Positions 8,836-18,064 of a stretch of 64,000 nt of DNA are shown here, in pieces; position 1 is the first letter of the stretch; the number at the start of each line of letters is the position of its first letter. Position numbers and translations under genes: made by a program. The stretch is from Arthrobacter rhizosphaerae. GTDB taxonomy: Bacteria > Actinomycetota > Actinomycetes > Actinomycetales > Micrococcaceae. The DNA is taken from the NCBI RefSeq assembly GCF_023062595.1, contig NZ_JALLAN010000019.1, forward strand, positions 1 to 64,000, in the 5' to 3' direction. Under the pieces are notes generated by a model, which made no database searches, was not told where the DNA came from, and was given only the letters and a program-made list of their open reading frames with translations.

Positions 8836-9504
8836 GTGGCCTGGACCAGGGATGAAATGGCTGCCATAGCAGCCGAAGAACTAAGCGACGGCGACTACGT
8901 CAACCTCGGCATCGGGATTCCAACCCTCGTGGCCAACAACCTTCCCGACGGCGTCCGCGTGGTCCTGCAGAGTGAGAACGGACTGCTCGGCATGGGCCCC
9001 TTCCCCTATGAGGGTGAGGAGGATGCAGACCTCATCAATGCAGGCAAACAAACAGTGACGGTCCTCCCGGGCGGCAGCATTTTTGATTCCGCCACATCGT
9101 TCGGCATGATCCGCGGCGGGCACGTCAAGGTGGCAATCCTCGGGGCTATGCAGGTCTCTGGCAGCGGCGACCTCGCCAACTGGACCATCCCCGGAAAGAT
9201 GGTCAAGGGCATGGGCGGTGCCATGGACCTCGTGGCCGGCACGCCGCGCGTAGTGGTTCTTACCGAGCATGTTGCCAAGGACGGCACCCCAAAAATCGTT
9301 TCCGACTGCACCCTGCCGCTGACGGGGCTGGGCGTGGTTGACCGGATCATCAGCGACCTCGCGGTGTTTGACCTTATGAAGAACGACGGCGGGCGGAAAC
9401 TCACGCTCGCCCGCCTCGCTCCCGGTGTGACCGAGCACGAGATCCGCGAAAAGACCGGTGCCGAATTCACGGTGGCCCTCGAGACTGAAGGAGCAGCAGC
9501 ATGA
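8836..9504 (+). CDS. 3-oxoacid CoA-transferase subunit B
   Basis: The 222-residue subunit carries the catalytic glutamate in LQSENGLLGMGP, which forms the CoA thioester intermediate. NLGIGIPTLVANNLPDG lies at the N-terminus, and the glycine-rich LPGGSIFDSATSFGMIRGGH follows. The GTG at 8836 was chosen because AAAGGAGA stands five bases before it and the resulting protein matches family length. A longer frame back to 8713 would overlap subunit A. The gene ends in an ATGA overlap with the thiolase, so the two are translationally coupled. Confidence 0.9.
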   Translation: MAWTRDEMAAIAAEELSDGDYVNLGIGIPTLVANNLPDGVRVVLQSENGLLGMGPFPYEGEEDADLINAGKQTVTVLPGGSIFDSATSFGMIRGGHVKVAILGAMQVSGSGDLANWTIPGKMVKGMGGAMDLVAGTPRVVVLTEHVAKDGTPKIVSDCTLPLTGLGVVDRIISDLAVFDLMKNDGGRKLTLARLAPGVTEHEIREKTGAEFTVALETEGAAA

Positions 9505-10715
9505 GCCTGAAAGAACAATTCGGTAAGGACATCCTGCTGACGGGATGGGGCCACAGCCGCTTCGGGAAACTGACCGATGACACCCTGGAGTCACTCATCG
9601 TCCAGGTTTCCACCGAAGCGATTGAGAATGCAGGCATCGAGCCCGGCCAGATCGACGAGATCTACCTGGGACAGTTCAACTCCGGAATGATGCCCTTGGC
9701 CTTTCCATCTTCCCTGGCCCTTCAGGTTTCGGAAGAGCTCGCGCACGTTCCTGCGACGCGGGTGGAGAACGCCTGCGCCTCAGGTTCGGCCGCGCTTCAA
9801 CAGGGGGCTAAGGCGCTGCTGGCAGGAACAGCCAAAACCGTTCTGGTGATCGGCGCGGAAAAGATGACCCACGCCGGCGCGGACATCGTCGGTGCCGGTT
9901 TACTGGGCGCGGATTACGACATGGCAGGCAAACCCTCCACCACTGGCTTCACGGGCCTCTTCGCGGACGTGGCAAAACATTACGACAAGCGCTTTGGAGA
10001 ACGCGGCTACGGCTCATCCGGGAATCTGGGCGACGTCCTGGGCACCATCGCGGCCAAGAACCACAGGAACGGCGTTGACAACCCATACGCCCAGCTTCGT
10101 AAGGACCTCGGCGAGGAATTCTGCCGGACCGTCTCGGACAAGAACCCGATGGTGGCCGACCCATTGCGCCGTACCGACTGCTCCCCCGTCTCCGACGGCG
10201 CCGCCGCCGTCGTCCTTTCCACTGCCACAGCGCCACGGGGCACAGCCACCGCACCGGTCCGCCTTGCGGGCTTCGGCCACGCGAACGACTTCATGCCGGC
10301 CGAACGCCGGGATCCGACAGCATTCGCCGCAACCCGTGCCTCCTGGCAGCGGGCACTGGCCATGGCAGGCGTCGGGCTAACGGACCTGGACTTTGCCGAG
10401 GTTCATGACTGCTTCACGATTGCCGAGCTGCTCATGTACGAAGCCATGGGGCTGACGGAGCCGGGTCAGGGCGTTCGCGCCCTGGAGGAAGGCTGGGTGT
10501 TCAAGGATGGGAAACTGCCCATCAACATCTCCGGCGGACTCAAGGCCAAGGGCCATCCGGTTGGGGCCACCGGTGTGTCGCAGCACGTCGTCGCCGCCAT
10601 GCAGCTCACCGGCACGGCAGGCGCCATGCAACTGGCCAATCCGCGTCGCGCCGCGGTGCAGAACATGGGCGGGGTAGGCATAGCCAACTACGTCAGCGTG
10701 CTGGAGGCTGTGTAG
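9501..10715 (+). CDS. Thiolase (acetyl-CoA acetyltransferase family)
   Basis: The 404-residue enzyme is a thiolase of the SCP2-like branch. It would cleave the 3-oxoacyl-CoA made by the upstream transferase, giving acetyl-CoA. The nucleophilic cysteine is in ENACASGSAAL (about residue 91). EVHDCFTIAELL carries the conserved His, and the C-terminal part holds GHPVGATG. The start overlaps the end of subunit B by four bases. A strong hairpin terminator follows at 10752. Substrate chain (C4 or oxoadipyl-CoA) is unresolved. Confidence 0.88.
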   Translation: MSLKEQFGKDILLTGWGHSRFGKLTDDTLESLIVQVSTEAIENAGIEPGQIDEIYLGQFNSGMMPLAFPSSLALQVSEELAHVPATRVENACASGSAALQQGAKALLAGTAKTVLVIGAEKMTHAGADIVGAGLLGADYDMAGKPSTTGFTGLFADVAKHYDKRFGERGYGSSGNLGDVLGTIAAKNHRNGVDNPYAQLRKDLGEEFCRTVSDKNPMVADPLRRTDCSPVSDGAAAVVLSTATAPRGTATAPVRLAGFGHANDFMPAERRDPTAFAATRASWQRALAMAGVGLTDLDFAEVHDCFTIAELLMYEAMGLTEPGQGVRALEEGWVFKDGKLPINISGGLKAKGHPVGATGVSQHVVAAMQLTGTAGAMQLANPRRAAVQNMGGVGIANYVSVLEAV

Positions 10716-10751
10716 CAGACCTGGCCGTCCTGACCTTCTTGCTCCAGGAAC

Positions 10752-10789
10752 AAGGGCCGACGCGCCGAACCAGCGGCGTGTCGGCCCTT
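10752..10789 (+). terminator. Hairpin terminator after the thiolase operon
   Basis: A 16-bp stem with one G-T pair and a six-base loop (left arm 10752-10767, right arm 10774-10789) is followed by CGTTT. It lies between two convergent genes and could serve both. Confidence 0.75.
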
Positions 10790-10807
10790 CGTTTGGCGCA
10801 AAGAGGG

Positions 10808-11422
10808 TCAACTGGGGCCTCGCATCGACCAAAGCCGTCTCCACCACGGCCGGCCGGCTTCCGGTTCAGCCTCAGGAGGGCGCGCAGCCGCGGCGGCGGC
10901 CCGGCGTTGGCGCCAACGATCCACCTCATGGTCAACGTCCCGGGTTCTGGTTATCACCGGAGGGCCTCCCTGGAGCTGCCGGCGGGCCTCAACCACACGT
11001 TTGTTAAAGCTTTCCACCGCTTCGCGGACCTGCTGTTCGGAGTATCGGCCATCGAGCACCGAGTCCAGTTCCGCGTCTTCCTTGCGAAGCAGGATTGCAG
11101 GTGGTCCCAGGCCGGTGAGGTTCTCACGCCTGATCAGGCCCTTGATCCACCAATCGGGATCAGTGTTCTCACCCAGGCCAGGGATCGGTTTGCCGGCATA
11201 TTTGAGGTTGTCAAACTCGCCCCTGGCCATGGCATCCCTGATCAGGTAGTCCGCCCGTTGAGCGTCACTGATTTTTCGCCTGCTCTGGCGTGCGTCGACA
11301 TCAGCGGCTGCAGCACCGGGCTCGGCTTCCTCGTGGGGAGCCCTGTTGGAGGTTTGGGCGGCCCTGAGTTCGGCTGCGCGCTCGAGTCGCCGCTCGTTAT
11401 GCTCTGTGGCCCAGTCATTCAT
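10808..11422 (-). CDS. DnaJ-homologue-subfamily-C-28-like (DUF1992) protein
   Basis: The 204-residue protein has a central block of about 70 residues typical of the DUF1992 / DNAJC28 family: RKISDAQRADYLIRDAMARG, then FDNLKYAGKPIPGLGE and DPDWWIKGLIRREN. No J domain is present. The flanks are charged and probably disordered, with a Trp/Arg-rich tail. The molecular role in bacteria is unknown. The start at 11422 was chosen because GGAGG lies seven bases upstream. The open frame extends further upstream but over the neighbouring gene's antisense strand. Confidence 0.78.
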   Translation of the reverse strand: MNDWATEHNERRLERAAELRAAQTSNRAPHEEAEPGAAAADVDARQSRRKISDAQRADYLIRDAMARGEFDNLKYAGKPIPGLGENTDPDWWIKGLIRRENLTGLGPPAILLRKEDAELDSVLDGRYSEQQVREAVESFNKRVVEARRQLQGGPPVITRTRDVDHEVDRWRQRRAAAAAARPPEAEPEAGRPWWRRLWSMRGPS

Positions 11423-11591
11423 CGCCTGCCTCCGCCCCGGCTGGTCAATAGCTCCTTCTATTTTCCCCGATGGGGTGAAGGGCAGCCAAGGCCCACTCCA
11501 GGTTTGCGACCCCTCGCAGCGGACGCGTCTCTGACTCTTCCCGCTGCCTCCGTGACTGTTCCAGCCTCCGTTGCTGTGCCATCCTCGACTC

Positions 11592-13553
11592 ATGGCCAGC
11601 GGCGTTGAACCCGATGAAGTTGTTGAGAATGAAGCGGGCGACACCGTCGTAAAGCCAGGCGCCGGGCTCGGCTCCAGCTTCTGGTGGCTTTGGGGCTCGT
11701 CCAGCTTCTCCAACCTGGCTGACGGCATGGCCAAGATAGCTTTGCCCCTTATCGCCGTTGGCGTCACTGATTCTCCAGTGCTCATTGCAGGGTTGGGGGT
11801 CGCGTTGACCTCACCGTGGCTGCTTTTTGCCTTGCTGGCGGGGGCCGTCGTTGATCGCGTTGACCGTCGTCGGGCTATGTTCGTTGCCAACACCTTCAGG
11901 GCAACCCTCCTGCTGATCCTGGCGCTCCTTTTTCTTCTGGACCTTGGGTCGATCTGGGCGCTGTACGTCGTCGCGTTCGGGATCGGGACAGCGGAGACCC
12001 TGTACGACACCTCGGCGCAATCGATCCTGCCCCAAGTGGTGGGACGCCAGCTGTTATCGCGTGCGAACGCCCGGCTTCATGCGGCAGAGCTGACAGCCAA
12101 CCAGTTCATCGGGCCACCTCTGGGCGGGCTCCTCGTCGCCGCCGGAGCAGCGGTATCCTTGGCGGCACCTGCTGCCCTCTGGGTGGTGGCAGTGGGCCTT
12201 TTGCTGCTGGTGTGTGGCAGCTTCCGCGTGAACCACAACAGTGGTTCCACCCTCCGTTCCGACATCGCCGAAGGCCTGCGATTCCTCTGGCGCAACCAGA
12301 TTCTGCGGACCTTCGCCATTATGGTGGGCGTCTTCAACTTCGCCTCCAGCGCCACTTTCACCATCCTGGTGCTTCACGCCGTGGGACCGGGGTCCTCCCT
12401 GCAACTGTCGGAACCGGGCTACGCCTTACTCCTCACCTCCGTAGCTGCCGGCATGCTGGTCGGTTCCCTCGCCGCTGCCTGGGTGGAGAAACGGCTCGGG
12501 CGGTTCCTGTCATTGGCCGTGGCCTTGACTGGAAGTACCTTGATTTACGCCGTTCTCATTTTCAGCGCCAATCCGTTGCTCATCGGGGCGGGCTTCTTCG
12601 CGGGTGGTGTGGCCATTGCGCTGTGGAACGTCATCGCGGTCTCCCTTCGGCAACGCATTACCCCGGATCATCTGCTCGGGCGCATTAACAGCAGCAACCG
12701 GTTGCTCGCCTGGGGAACCTTGCCACTCGGAGCTGCGGCCGGTGGGGTGATCGCAGAATACTTTGGGTTCCAGGCCGTGTTCGTCACCATGGGCCTGCTG
12801 ACGGTTGCGGTGCTCGCCGGCCTGGGTTCCATTACGAACAAGAAAATAGAAAACGCGGAAAGGGAGGCAGCCATGCCGGTACAGCAGCAGGGAGCATCAT
12901 CCGGCCATGTGGTCCTGCTGGGGGATTCAATCTTCGATAATCAGGCGTATGTCGACGGCGGACCGGACGTTGCGCAGCAACTTCGGCAGGAACTGCCTGG
13001 GGACTGGAGTTGCACGCTCCTGGCCGTGGACGGGGACAGAATCGCCGACGTCGTCCGGCAGCTTCGTCTCCTGCCACCGGACACCACCCATCTTGTGGTG
13101 AGCGTGGGCGGGAATGACGCGCTGGGCTTCGCCCCCTTGCTCGAGGAGGACGCCGGAACTGTCACCGACGCCCTCCTCATCCTGGGCAAGGCACAAGACC
13201 GGTTCGCTGCCGACTATGACGCGATGATCGGGGCCATAGCGGTGAAGGGCCTGCCCACGGCGGTGGGCACTATCTACGACACTCCTCCGTCCGCCCCCGG
13301 CCAAAGAATCATCAGAACCGCCTTGGCCCTGTTCAACGACTCCATCACAAGGGCTGCGTTTCAGCGCGGCGTCTCCGTCATCGACCTCAGGCTGATTTGC
13401 AACGAGGATCGGGACTATGCCAACCCCATTGAGCCCTCAGTCCACGGAGGACAGAAAATTGCCCGGGCAATAGCCGCCTTTGTCCTGTCCAACGGCAAGG
13501 AGCAAAGGTCGATCGTCGTCGCAGCGGAACCTCAGGACCAAACCGCTCTATAG
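11592..13553 (+). CDS. MFS exporter fused to an SGNH/GDSL hydrolase domain
   Basis: The 653-residue protein has two parts. Residues 1 to about 420 form a 12-helix major facilitator of the EntS-like (MFS_3) group, with GAVVDRVDRRRAMFV in the first cytoplasmic loop. Residues from about 428 onward form an SGNH hydrolase. Its block I is VVLLGDSIFDN (catalytic Ser near 446), block III is VSVGGNDALGF, and the catalytic His is in EPSVHGGQKIA. The reading frame is continuous. An internal ATG at 12873, preceded by GGGAGG, sits exactly at the junction, so the hydrolase may also be made alone. The fusion is unusual. The ATG at 11592 has no clear ribosome site. Confidence 0.8.
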   Translation: MASGVEPDEVVENEAGDTVVKPGAGLGSSFWWLWGSSSFSNLADGMAKIALPLIAVGVTDSPVLIAGLGVALTSPWLLFALLAGAVVDRVDRRRAMFVANTFRATLLLILALLFLLDLGSIWALYVVAFGIGTAETLYDTSAQSILPQVVGRQLLSRANARLHAAELTANQFIGPPLGGLLVAAGAAVSLAAPAALWVVAVGLLLLVCGSFRVNHNSGSTLRSDIAEGLRFLWRNQILRTFAIMVGVFNFASSATFTILVLHAVGPGSSLQLSEPGYALLLTSVAAGMLVGSLAAAWVEKRLGRFLSLAVALTGSTLIYAVLIFSANPLLIGAGFFAGGVAIALWNVIAVSLRQRITPDHLLGRINSSNRLLAWGTLPLGAAAGGVIAEYFGFQAVFVTMGLLTVAVLAGLGSITNKKIENAEREAAMPVQQQGASSGHVVLLGDSIFDNQAYVDGGPDVAQQLRQELPGDWSCTLLAVDGDRIADVVRQLRLLPPDTTHLVVSVGGNDALGFAPLLEEDAGTVTDALLILGKAQDRFAADYDAMIGAIAVKGLPTAVGTIYDTPPSAPGQRIIRTALALFNDSITRAAFQRGVSVIDLRLICNEDRDYANPIEPSVHGGQKIARAIAAFVLSNGKEQRSIVVAAEPQDQTAL

Positions 13554-13561
13554 AGGCGTCC

Positions 13562-14476
13562 TCAGTAGCGGGTTGGGGCCGGCGGCACAATGGGAGGAAC
13601 AGTACCGTCGTCGCCGTCTTCATTCTCGCGGTCGGCTGCACTCCTCGCCTCACTCCCTGCCATTTCGTCCGATTCTCCCAGCGTGTCCGCCAAGCCGCCG
13701 GTCTGGTCGAATGGACGGGAAATCCGTTCCGCTGATGGATCCGAAGAGGCATCAGCCATTGCACCCGCCGTTCCTGTGTCCATCCCGGAGCTGCCCGCCA
13801 TGGATGCCCCGGTTGCAGGGGGCGCATCCGTCCGGGAAGCGTCAACCCGGGTGACGTCCTCCTCCATCCCCTTTTCCTTGCCTTGCGTTGCAGCAGCAAC
13901 TCCCGCCGCAGCCGCTGCAGCTACCCCGACTCCGGCAGCAACCTTTCCGGATATTCCTGCCTTTCCGGAGTCGCCGCGTGATCCGGCGGCATCTTCAACG
14001 CCAGGAGTGCCAACTGTGGCACCTTCATTGACCGAGCCACGCCAGGCCCCGCTGGCATATCCTTCGGCCTCAATGAATTCCTTAAACCTCTTCAAATCGG
14101 CCTCGGCCTGGTTTTCAACCACATTTAGTTTGTCACCGACCTTTTCGACAAGGCCCTCGGGCTCGTACTCCAAGGTCAGCTGGATGGAGGTCTGCCCTCC
14201 GCCCACGTCTTCAAACATCACTGCCCCGGCATTGGTTGCTCCTTCGGTGGCAGCCCACGCCACTTTGCGGTCCGGTTCCTGCTCCAGGATTTTTGCTTCC
14301 CAGCGCCGCCGGACGCCTGCGATTTCCGCCACCCACTCGAGACGGTCGTCGCTTAGCTGGGTCACGCTCTTAACGCCTCCCATGAACCGGGGGAAATCCT
14401 CAAACTGGGTCCACTGGTTATAAGCGGTGCTTACCGGAACGTTGACCAGAATGCGCTTCTCAACCTTCGTGCTCAC
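13562..14476 (-). CDS. SRPBCC (polyketide cyclase/dehydrase-like) protein with Ala/Gly-rich tail
   Basis: Residues 1 to about 145 form a SRPBCC/START-like lipid-binding fold: EKRILVNVPVSTAYNQWTQF, then FPRFMGGVKSVTQL and the EGATNAGAVMFED strand. The remaining 160 residues are low-complexity, with an alanine-rich run (AAGVGVAAAAAAGVAAA) that could be a weak membrane segment, followed by an acidic, Ser/Asp-rich tail. The GTG at 14476 was chosen because AAGGAG stands six bases upstream and the domain starts right there. Such proteins are common stress-associated genes in Arthrobacter, but the function is unknown. It is convergent with the MFS-SGNH gene. Confidence 0.78.
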   Translation of the reverse strand: MSTKVEKRILVNVPVSTAYNQWTQFEDFPRFMGGVKSVTQLSDDRLEWVAEIAGVRRRWEAKILEQEPDRKVAWAATEGATNAGAVMFEDVGGGQTSIQLTLEYEPEGLVEKVGDKLNVVENQAEADLKRFKEFIEAEGYASGAWRGSVNEGATVGTPGVEDAAGSRGDSGKAGISGKVAAGVGVAAAAAAGVAAATQGKEKGMEEDVTRVDASRTDAPPATGASMAGSSGMDTGTAGAMADASSDPSAERISRPFDQTGGLADTLGESDEMAGSEARSAADRENEDGDDGTVPPIVPPAPTRY

Positions 14477-14630
14477 AGCGTCTCCTTCGACTAGAACGGG
14501 CCACGACGAATGCAAATCCATTTCGTCAGTATGCTTACTATATGCCCGCTGCAGGCCGTCGACCACCGCTGGAAGTGACCAAAATCGCACCTCCACGAAG
14601 AGTGAAAGCACCTTTATTACCCATACCAAA

Positions 14631-14661
14631 TCGACAACTACGATAGGTAAGGCTACCCTCA
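14631..14661 (+). promoter_or_regulatory. DtxR/IdeR-like iron box over an ABC importer promoter
   Basis: ATAGGTAAGGCTACCCTCA at 14643-14661 matches 16 of 19 positions of the actinobacterial iron-box consensus TWAGGTWAGSCTWACCTWA. It overlaps the -10 element TACCCT (14654-14659), which stands 17 bases after TCGACA (14631-14636). Repressor binding here would block transcription when iron is plentiful. The match was judged by eye. Confidence 0.65.
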
Positions 14662-14714
14662 GTAGGCGGCCCTTCGTTCCAGAAGTGTCTTGAGAATCCT
14701 ATGAAGGTGGTTTT

Positions 14715-16268
14715 GTGCGTTTTCCTGTCCCGTCAATGGTGGCAACAGGCGCGGCAGCAGTCCTCGCGCTTTCCGCCTGTGGTTTCACGCCCGAGAACAA
14801 CTCTTCAGCGCAGCCTGTAGATACGAACCAGCGCATTGTGGTGGACAACTTCCGCGCGCCGGTGGCCGGCTGGGAGCTGGAGACGGATTCCGCGTACATC
14901 CTTTCCTTGGCCGGGTGCCTTGAAACCCTCACGAAGTACGACCAAGCGCAGGGAAAAATCGTTCCCTCCCTCGCCACCGAGTGGAAGCAAGTCTCGCCGC
15001 TGGAATGGGATTTCACGCTGCGGGATGACGTGAAATTCCAGGATGGCACGGCTTTGACACCGGAAGCCGTGACGGCTTCGCTCCAGCACGTACTCAAGGC
15101 TCAGGTGCCCGCCCGCGCCTTCAATCCCAAGATGGTCAGTGAAATCAAAGCGCTGGACGCACACACCGTTCGCGTTACGACCCCCACTGAAAGTTCTCTG
15201 ATCCCCTATCGGTTGGCCAGCGTGAACACCGGCATCCTTGCTCCGGCCGCTTATGCCAAGGACACCATCAATCCCTTCGGACACTGCACGGGCCCCTTCA
15301 AACCTGTCTCCGAAGTAACCAAACAGTCCCTGACACTGGACCGCAATGAGGATTACTGGGGAGGACCGGTCAAGCTGGCCGGTGCCGAAATACGCTTCAT
15401 CACCAATGGCGCCACCCGAGCCGCCCAGGTTCAGACCGGTGAAGCCGATGTGGCTCTTTCTGTCCCTGTTTCCAGCCTGGCCACGCTGGAAACAGCCCCC
15501 GGTGTTGGCATTCTGAAGGCAGACTCCCCGCGGACTGCCACGCTTTACATGAACAACGGCCGTGCGCCGTTCAACAACCTCAACTTCCGGAAGGCCATCC
15601 GCACTGCGCTCGATCTGGATTCGCTGGCGGCCAGTGTCTACGAAGGCGGAGCGCTGCCGTCCACCGGCCCCTTCGCTCCCTCCGAGCCCTGGGCACCAGC
15701 CGGCGTCGCCTCTCCCCGCCAGAATCTCGAGGAGGCCAAGTCCCTGCTGGCATCAGCCGGTTACACAGCGGATCGACCCTTGGAGATCCTCGCAATCGCG
15801 GAGCGCCCGGAGTTCGCGGACGTTGCAACCGTGATCCAGGAAAACCTCAAGAACATCGGTATCCCCGTCAGCATCCAGACGAAAGAGTCCGCGGCAGTGG
15901 ACCCGCTCCTGCTGGCAGGCAACTACGACATGGCACTCAGCCAGCGCAACCGCCTCATCGACATCGCTGATCCGATCGGCTTCCTCACTGCCGACTACAC
16001 GTGTGACGGCACGTACAACCTGAGCCATTTCTGCGATCCGGAATACGACAAAACCATCGCCAAGGCGGCCCAGACCAACGACCAGGAAGAGCGCTACCGC
16101 CTCTATGCCGAGGCCGGGAGGATTCTGGACGCACAGGCAGTCAACGCATGGCTGGTGAACCAACAAGCGATCGACGCCGTCCGCACCGGAGTGCAGTCGT
16201 ACGTTCAGGACCCCCTGTCCCGGTACGCCCTCACAGCCGAGACAGCGAAGTCGGGGTCCGGCTCATAG
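14715..16268 (+). CDS. ABC importer lipoprotein, family 5 solute-binding (Dpp/Opp/Nik type)
   Basis: The 517-residue protein has a lipoprotein signal with the lipobox LSAC (Cys22) and a family 5 extracellular solute-binding domain. Typical segments include LETLTKYD, LRDDVKFQDGTALTPEAVTAS and FRKAIRTALDLDSLA. Family 5 proteins bind peptides, nickel, metal chelates or opines. The iron box upstream makes a metal-chelate or siderophore ligand attractive, though this is inference. The start is GTG at 14715 after AAGGTGG. Two permease genes and a double ATPase follow, giving a complete importer. Confidence 0.88.
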   Translation: MRFPVPSMVATGAAAVLALSACGFTPENNSSAQPVDTNQRIVVDNFRAPVAGWELETDSAYILSLAGCLETLTKYDQAQGKIVPSLATEWKQVSPLEWDFTLRDDVKFQDGTALTPEAVTASLQHVLKAQVPARAFNPKMVSEIKALDAHTVRVTTPTESSLIPYRLASVNTGILAPAAYAKDTINPFGHCTGPFKPVSEVTKQSLTLDRNEDYWGGPVKLAGAEIRFITNGATRAAQVQTGEADVALSVPVSSLATLETAPGVGILKADSPRTATLYMNNGRAPFNNLNFRKAIRTALDLDSLAASVYEGGALPSTGPFAPSEPWAPAGVASPRQNLEEAKSLLASAGYTADRPLEILAIAERPEFADVATVIQENLKNIGIPVSIQTKESAAVDPLLLAGNYDMALSQRNRLIDIADPIGFLTADYTCDGTYNLSHFCDPEYDKTIAKAAQTNDQEERYRLYAEAGRILDAQAVNAWLVNQQAIDAVRTGVQSYVQDPLSRYALTAETAKSGSGS

Positions 16269-16293
16269 GAGCCAGACACCGTAGCAGAAACGC

Positions 16294-17235
16294 ATGATCT
16301 CCTTTATCGCCAGGCGGACGGCGGCCCTTGTGGTCGCCGTCCTGGTGGCGTCCTTCGCGGTTTTCATGGTGCCGTATGTGACCCCCGGCGATCCTGTACG
16401 CAAGATTATCCGGTCACGGGTTGCAGGTGATGTGGTGGACGAATCGTCAGTCCAGGCTTTGAGCAACAGCCTTGGGCTGCAGGATCCTCTGCCCGTGCAG
16501 TACTTTCGCTGGCTGACCCGCTTCTTCACTGGTGACATGGGCTTGTCCCACATCAGCCGAACCCCGGTGGTGGAACAGGTACTGCCCGCCCTCGCTGTGA
16601 CAGTAAGCCTGGTGGTCCTGGCCCTTGGCGCAGCAGTGTTGATCTCCTTGCCCTTGGGGATCTCCGCCGCCCTTCGCGAAGGAGGGCGGACTGACAAGAT
16701 CATCACCACGATTACCCAATCCTTTATCGCCATGCCCGAATACTGGCTGGCTCCCCTGCTGGTCCTGGTCTTCGCACTCCGCTTGGCACTTCTGCCCTCG
16801 GCGGGGTGGACGGGTCCGGCCTCCATGGTCCTTCCCGTTACCACCCTGGCCCTGCGGCCGATCAGCTATTTCACCTCTGCCGCACGCTCAGGCATGATCG
16901 ATGCCTTGGCGGCTGACCACGTCAACGCTGCCAGAAGCCGTGGATTGAGTTATCGCCAGGCCGTCCTCAGACACGTTGTTCCCAATGGACTGCTGCCGCT
17001 GACCACGTTATTTGCTGTGTGGTTTGCGGGGTTGCTGGGAGGATCGGTCATCGTTGAAGTGATCTTCGCAGTTCCCGGCATGGGCAGGCTCCTTTACGAC
17101 GCAGTCCTCAACGGTGATATTCCCCTTGCCCAGGGAGGCGTTGTTGTGGTCGTTGCACTGGCTGTGCTGATAACAACAGTCGCCGACTTTGTGCACCAAC
17201 TTCTGAACCCGAGGCTCGGTGGACGTCTTGGCTAG
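16294..17235 (+). CDS. ABC importer permease, DppB/OppB type
   Basis: The 313-residue integral membrane protein has six predicted helices and the DppB-type N-terminal region FMVPYVTPGDPVRKII. The cytoplasmic coupling loop AARSRGLSYRQAVLRHVVPN contacts the ATPase. It forms the first half of the translocation pore for the family 5 importer. The start lies 25 bases after the binding-protein gene. Its end overlaps the next permease by 17 bases, showing tight operon structure. Confidence 0.9.
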   Translation: MISFIARRTAALVVAVLVASFAVFMVPYVTPGDPVRKIIRSRVAGDVVDESSVQALSNSLGLQDPLPVQYFRWLTRFFTGDMGLSHISRTPVVEQVLPALAVTVSLVVLALGAAVLISLPLGISAALREGGRTDKIITTITQSFIAMPEYWLAPLLVLVFALRLALLPSAGWTGPASMVLPVTTLALRPISYFTSAARSGMIDALAADHVNAARSRGLSYRQAVLRHVVPNGLLPLTTLFAVWFAGLLGGSVIVEVIFAVPGMGRLLYDAVLNGDIPLAQGGVVVVVALAVLITTVADFVHQLLNPRLGGRLG

Positions 17236-18064
17236 GAAACAAAGAGCAGGCTGGGCCGCCGTCGTGATTCTGGCCATTATTGTCCTGGCCGTGACCTTCT
17301 CCCCCTGGCTCATGCCGCATCCCCCTGCACAGCAGAATCTGGCGCTGCGACTGAGCCCGCCCAGCCTCAACAACTGGTTGGGGACTGACCACCTTGGCAG
17401 GGATACATTCAGCCGGCTGCTGGACGGTGGGCGGTTCTCCATGTCGATAGCGGGGTTGGCGACCCTTCTGACCTGCCTCCTGGGAACGGCAATCGGCGTG
17501 ATCAGTGCTCGCCGCCGGGGGTGGTTCGATGAGTTCTTCACCCGCACCAATGACGTCCTCCTGGCGCTTCCCGAGATGGTGATAGCCCTGTTCATCGTCG
17601 CCGCGATGGGCACGGGTTTCCCTTCCCTCCTGCTTGCCCTGACGATAACCGGCTGGACTCCCTTCGCCCGGCTTGCCAGGACGCTCGCTTATGACGTCTC
17701 CGCGGAAGGTTTCGTGGAGGCAGCCAAGGTGGTGGGCTGTCCGCCGTCGTTCATTATTTTCCGCCACATTCTCCCGTATCTGGCCGGGCCGTTGCTGGGG
17801 CAGGCAACGCTGCGGTTCGGTCAACTGCTGATCAGCGTCGGCGCTCTTTCTTATCTGGGCCTCGGTGTCCAGCCGCCACAATCGGACTGGGGCTCCATGC
17901 TCGCTGCTGCACAGCCATATTCTGAGAGGGCGCCCCTGGCGATCCTGGCTCCGGGGCTGGCCATCTTCACTGTTGCATTGTGCGTAACGCTGACCGGTCA
18001 ACGTATCTCCCAAATGGCAGGCAGCCGCCTGCTCATTCCCACCGGGACGGTGAAGGATGACTGA
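17219..18064 (+). CDS. ABC importer permease, DppC/OppC type
   Basis: The 281-residue protein is the second pore subunit. It has the DppC pattern: an N-terminal helix ending in FSPWLMPHPP, then LGTDHLGRDTFSRLLDGGR, and the coupling loop FVEAAKVVGCPPSFIIFRHI. Five further helices follow. The GTG start at 17219 lies within the end of the previous gene, and the stop overlaps the ATPase start by eight bases. Translation of the three genes is therefore probably coupled. Confidence 0.9.
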   Translation: MDVLARKQRAGWAAVVILAIIVLAVTFSPWLMPHPPAQQNLALRLSPPSLNNWLGTDHLGRDTFSRLLDGGRFSMSIAGLATLLTCLLGTAIGVISARRRGWFDEFFTRTNDVLLALPEMVIALFIVAAMGTGFPSLLLALTITGWTPFARLARTLAYDVSAEGFVEAAKVVGCPPSFIIFRHILPYLAGPLLGQATLRFGQLLISVGALSYLGLGVQPPQSDWGSMLAAAQPYSERAPLAILAPGLAIFTVALCVTLTGQRISQMAGSRLLIPTGTVKDD

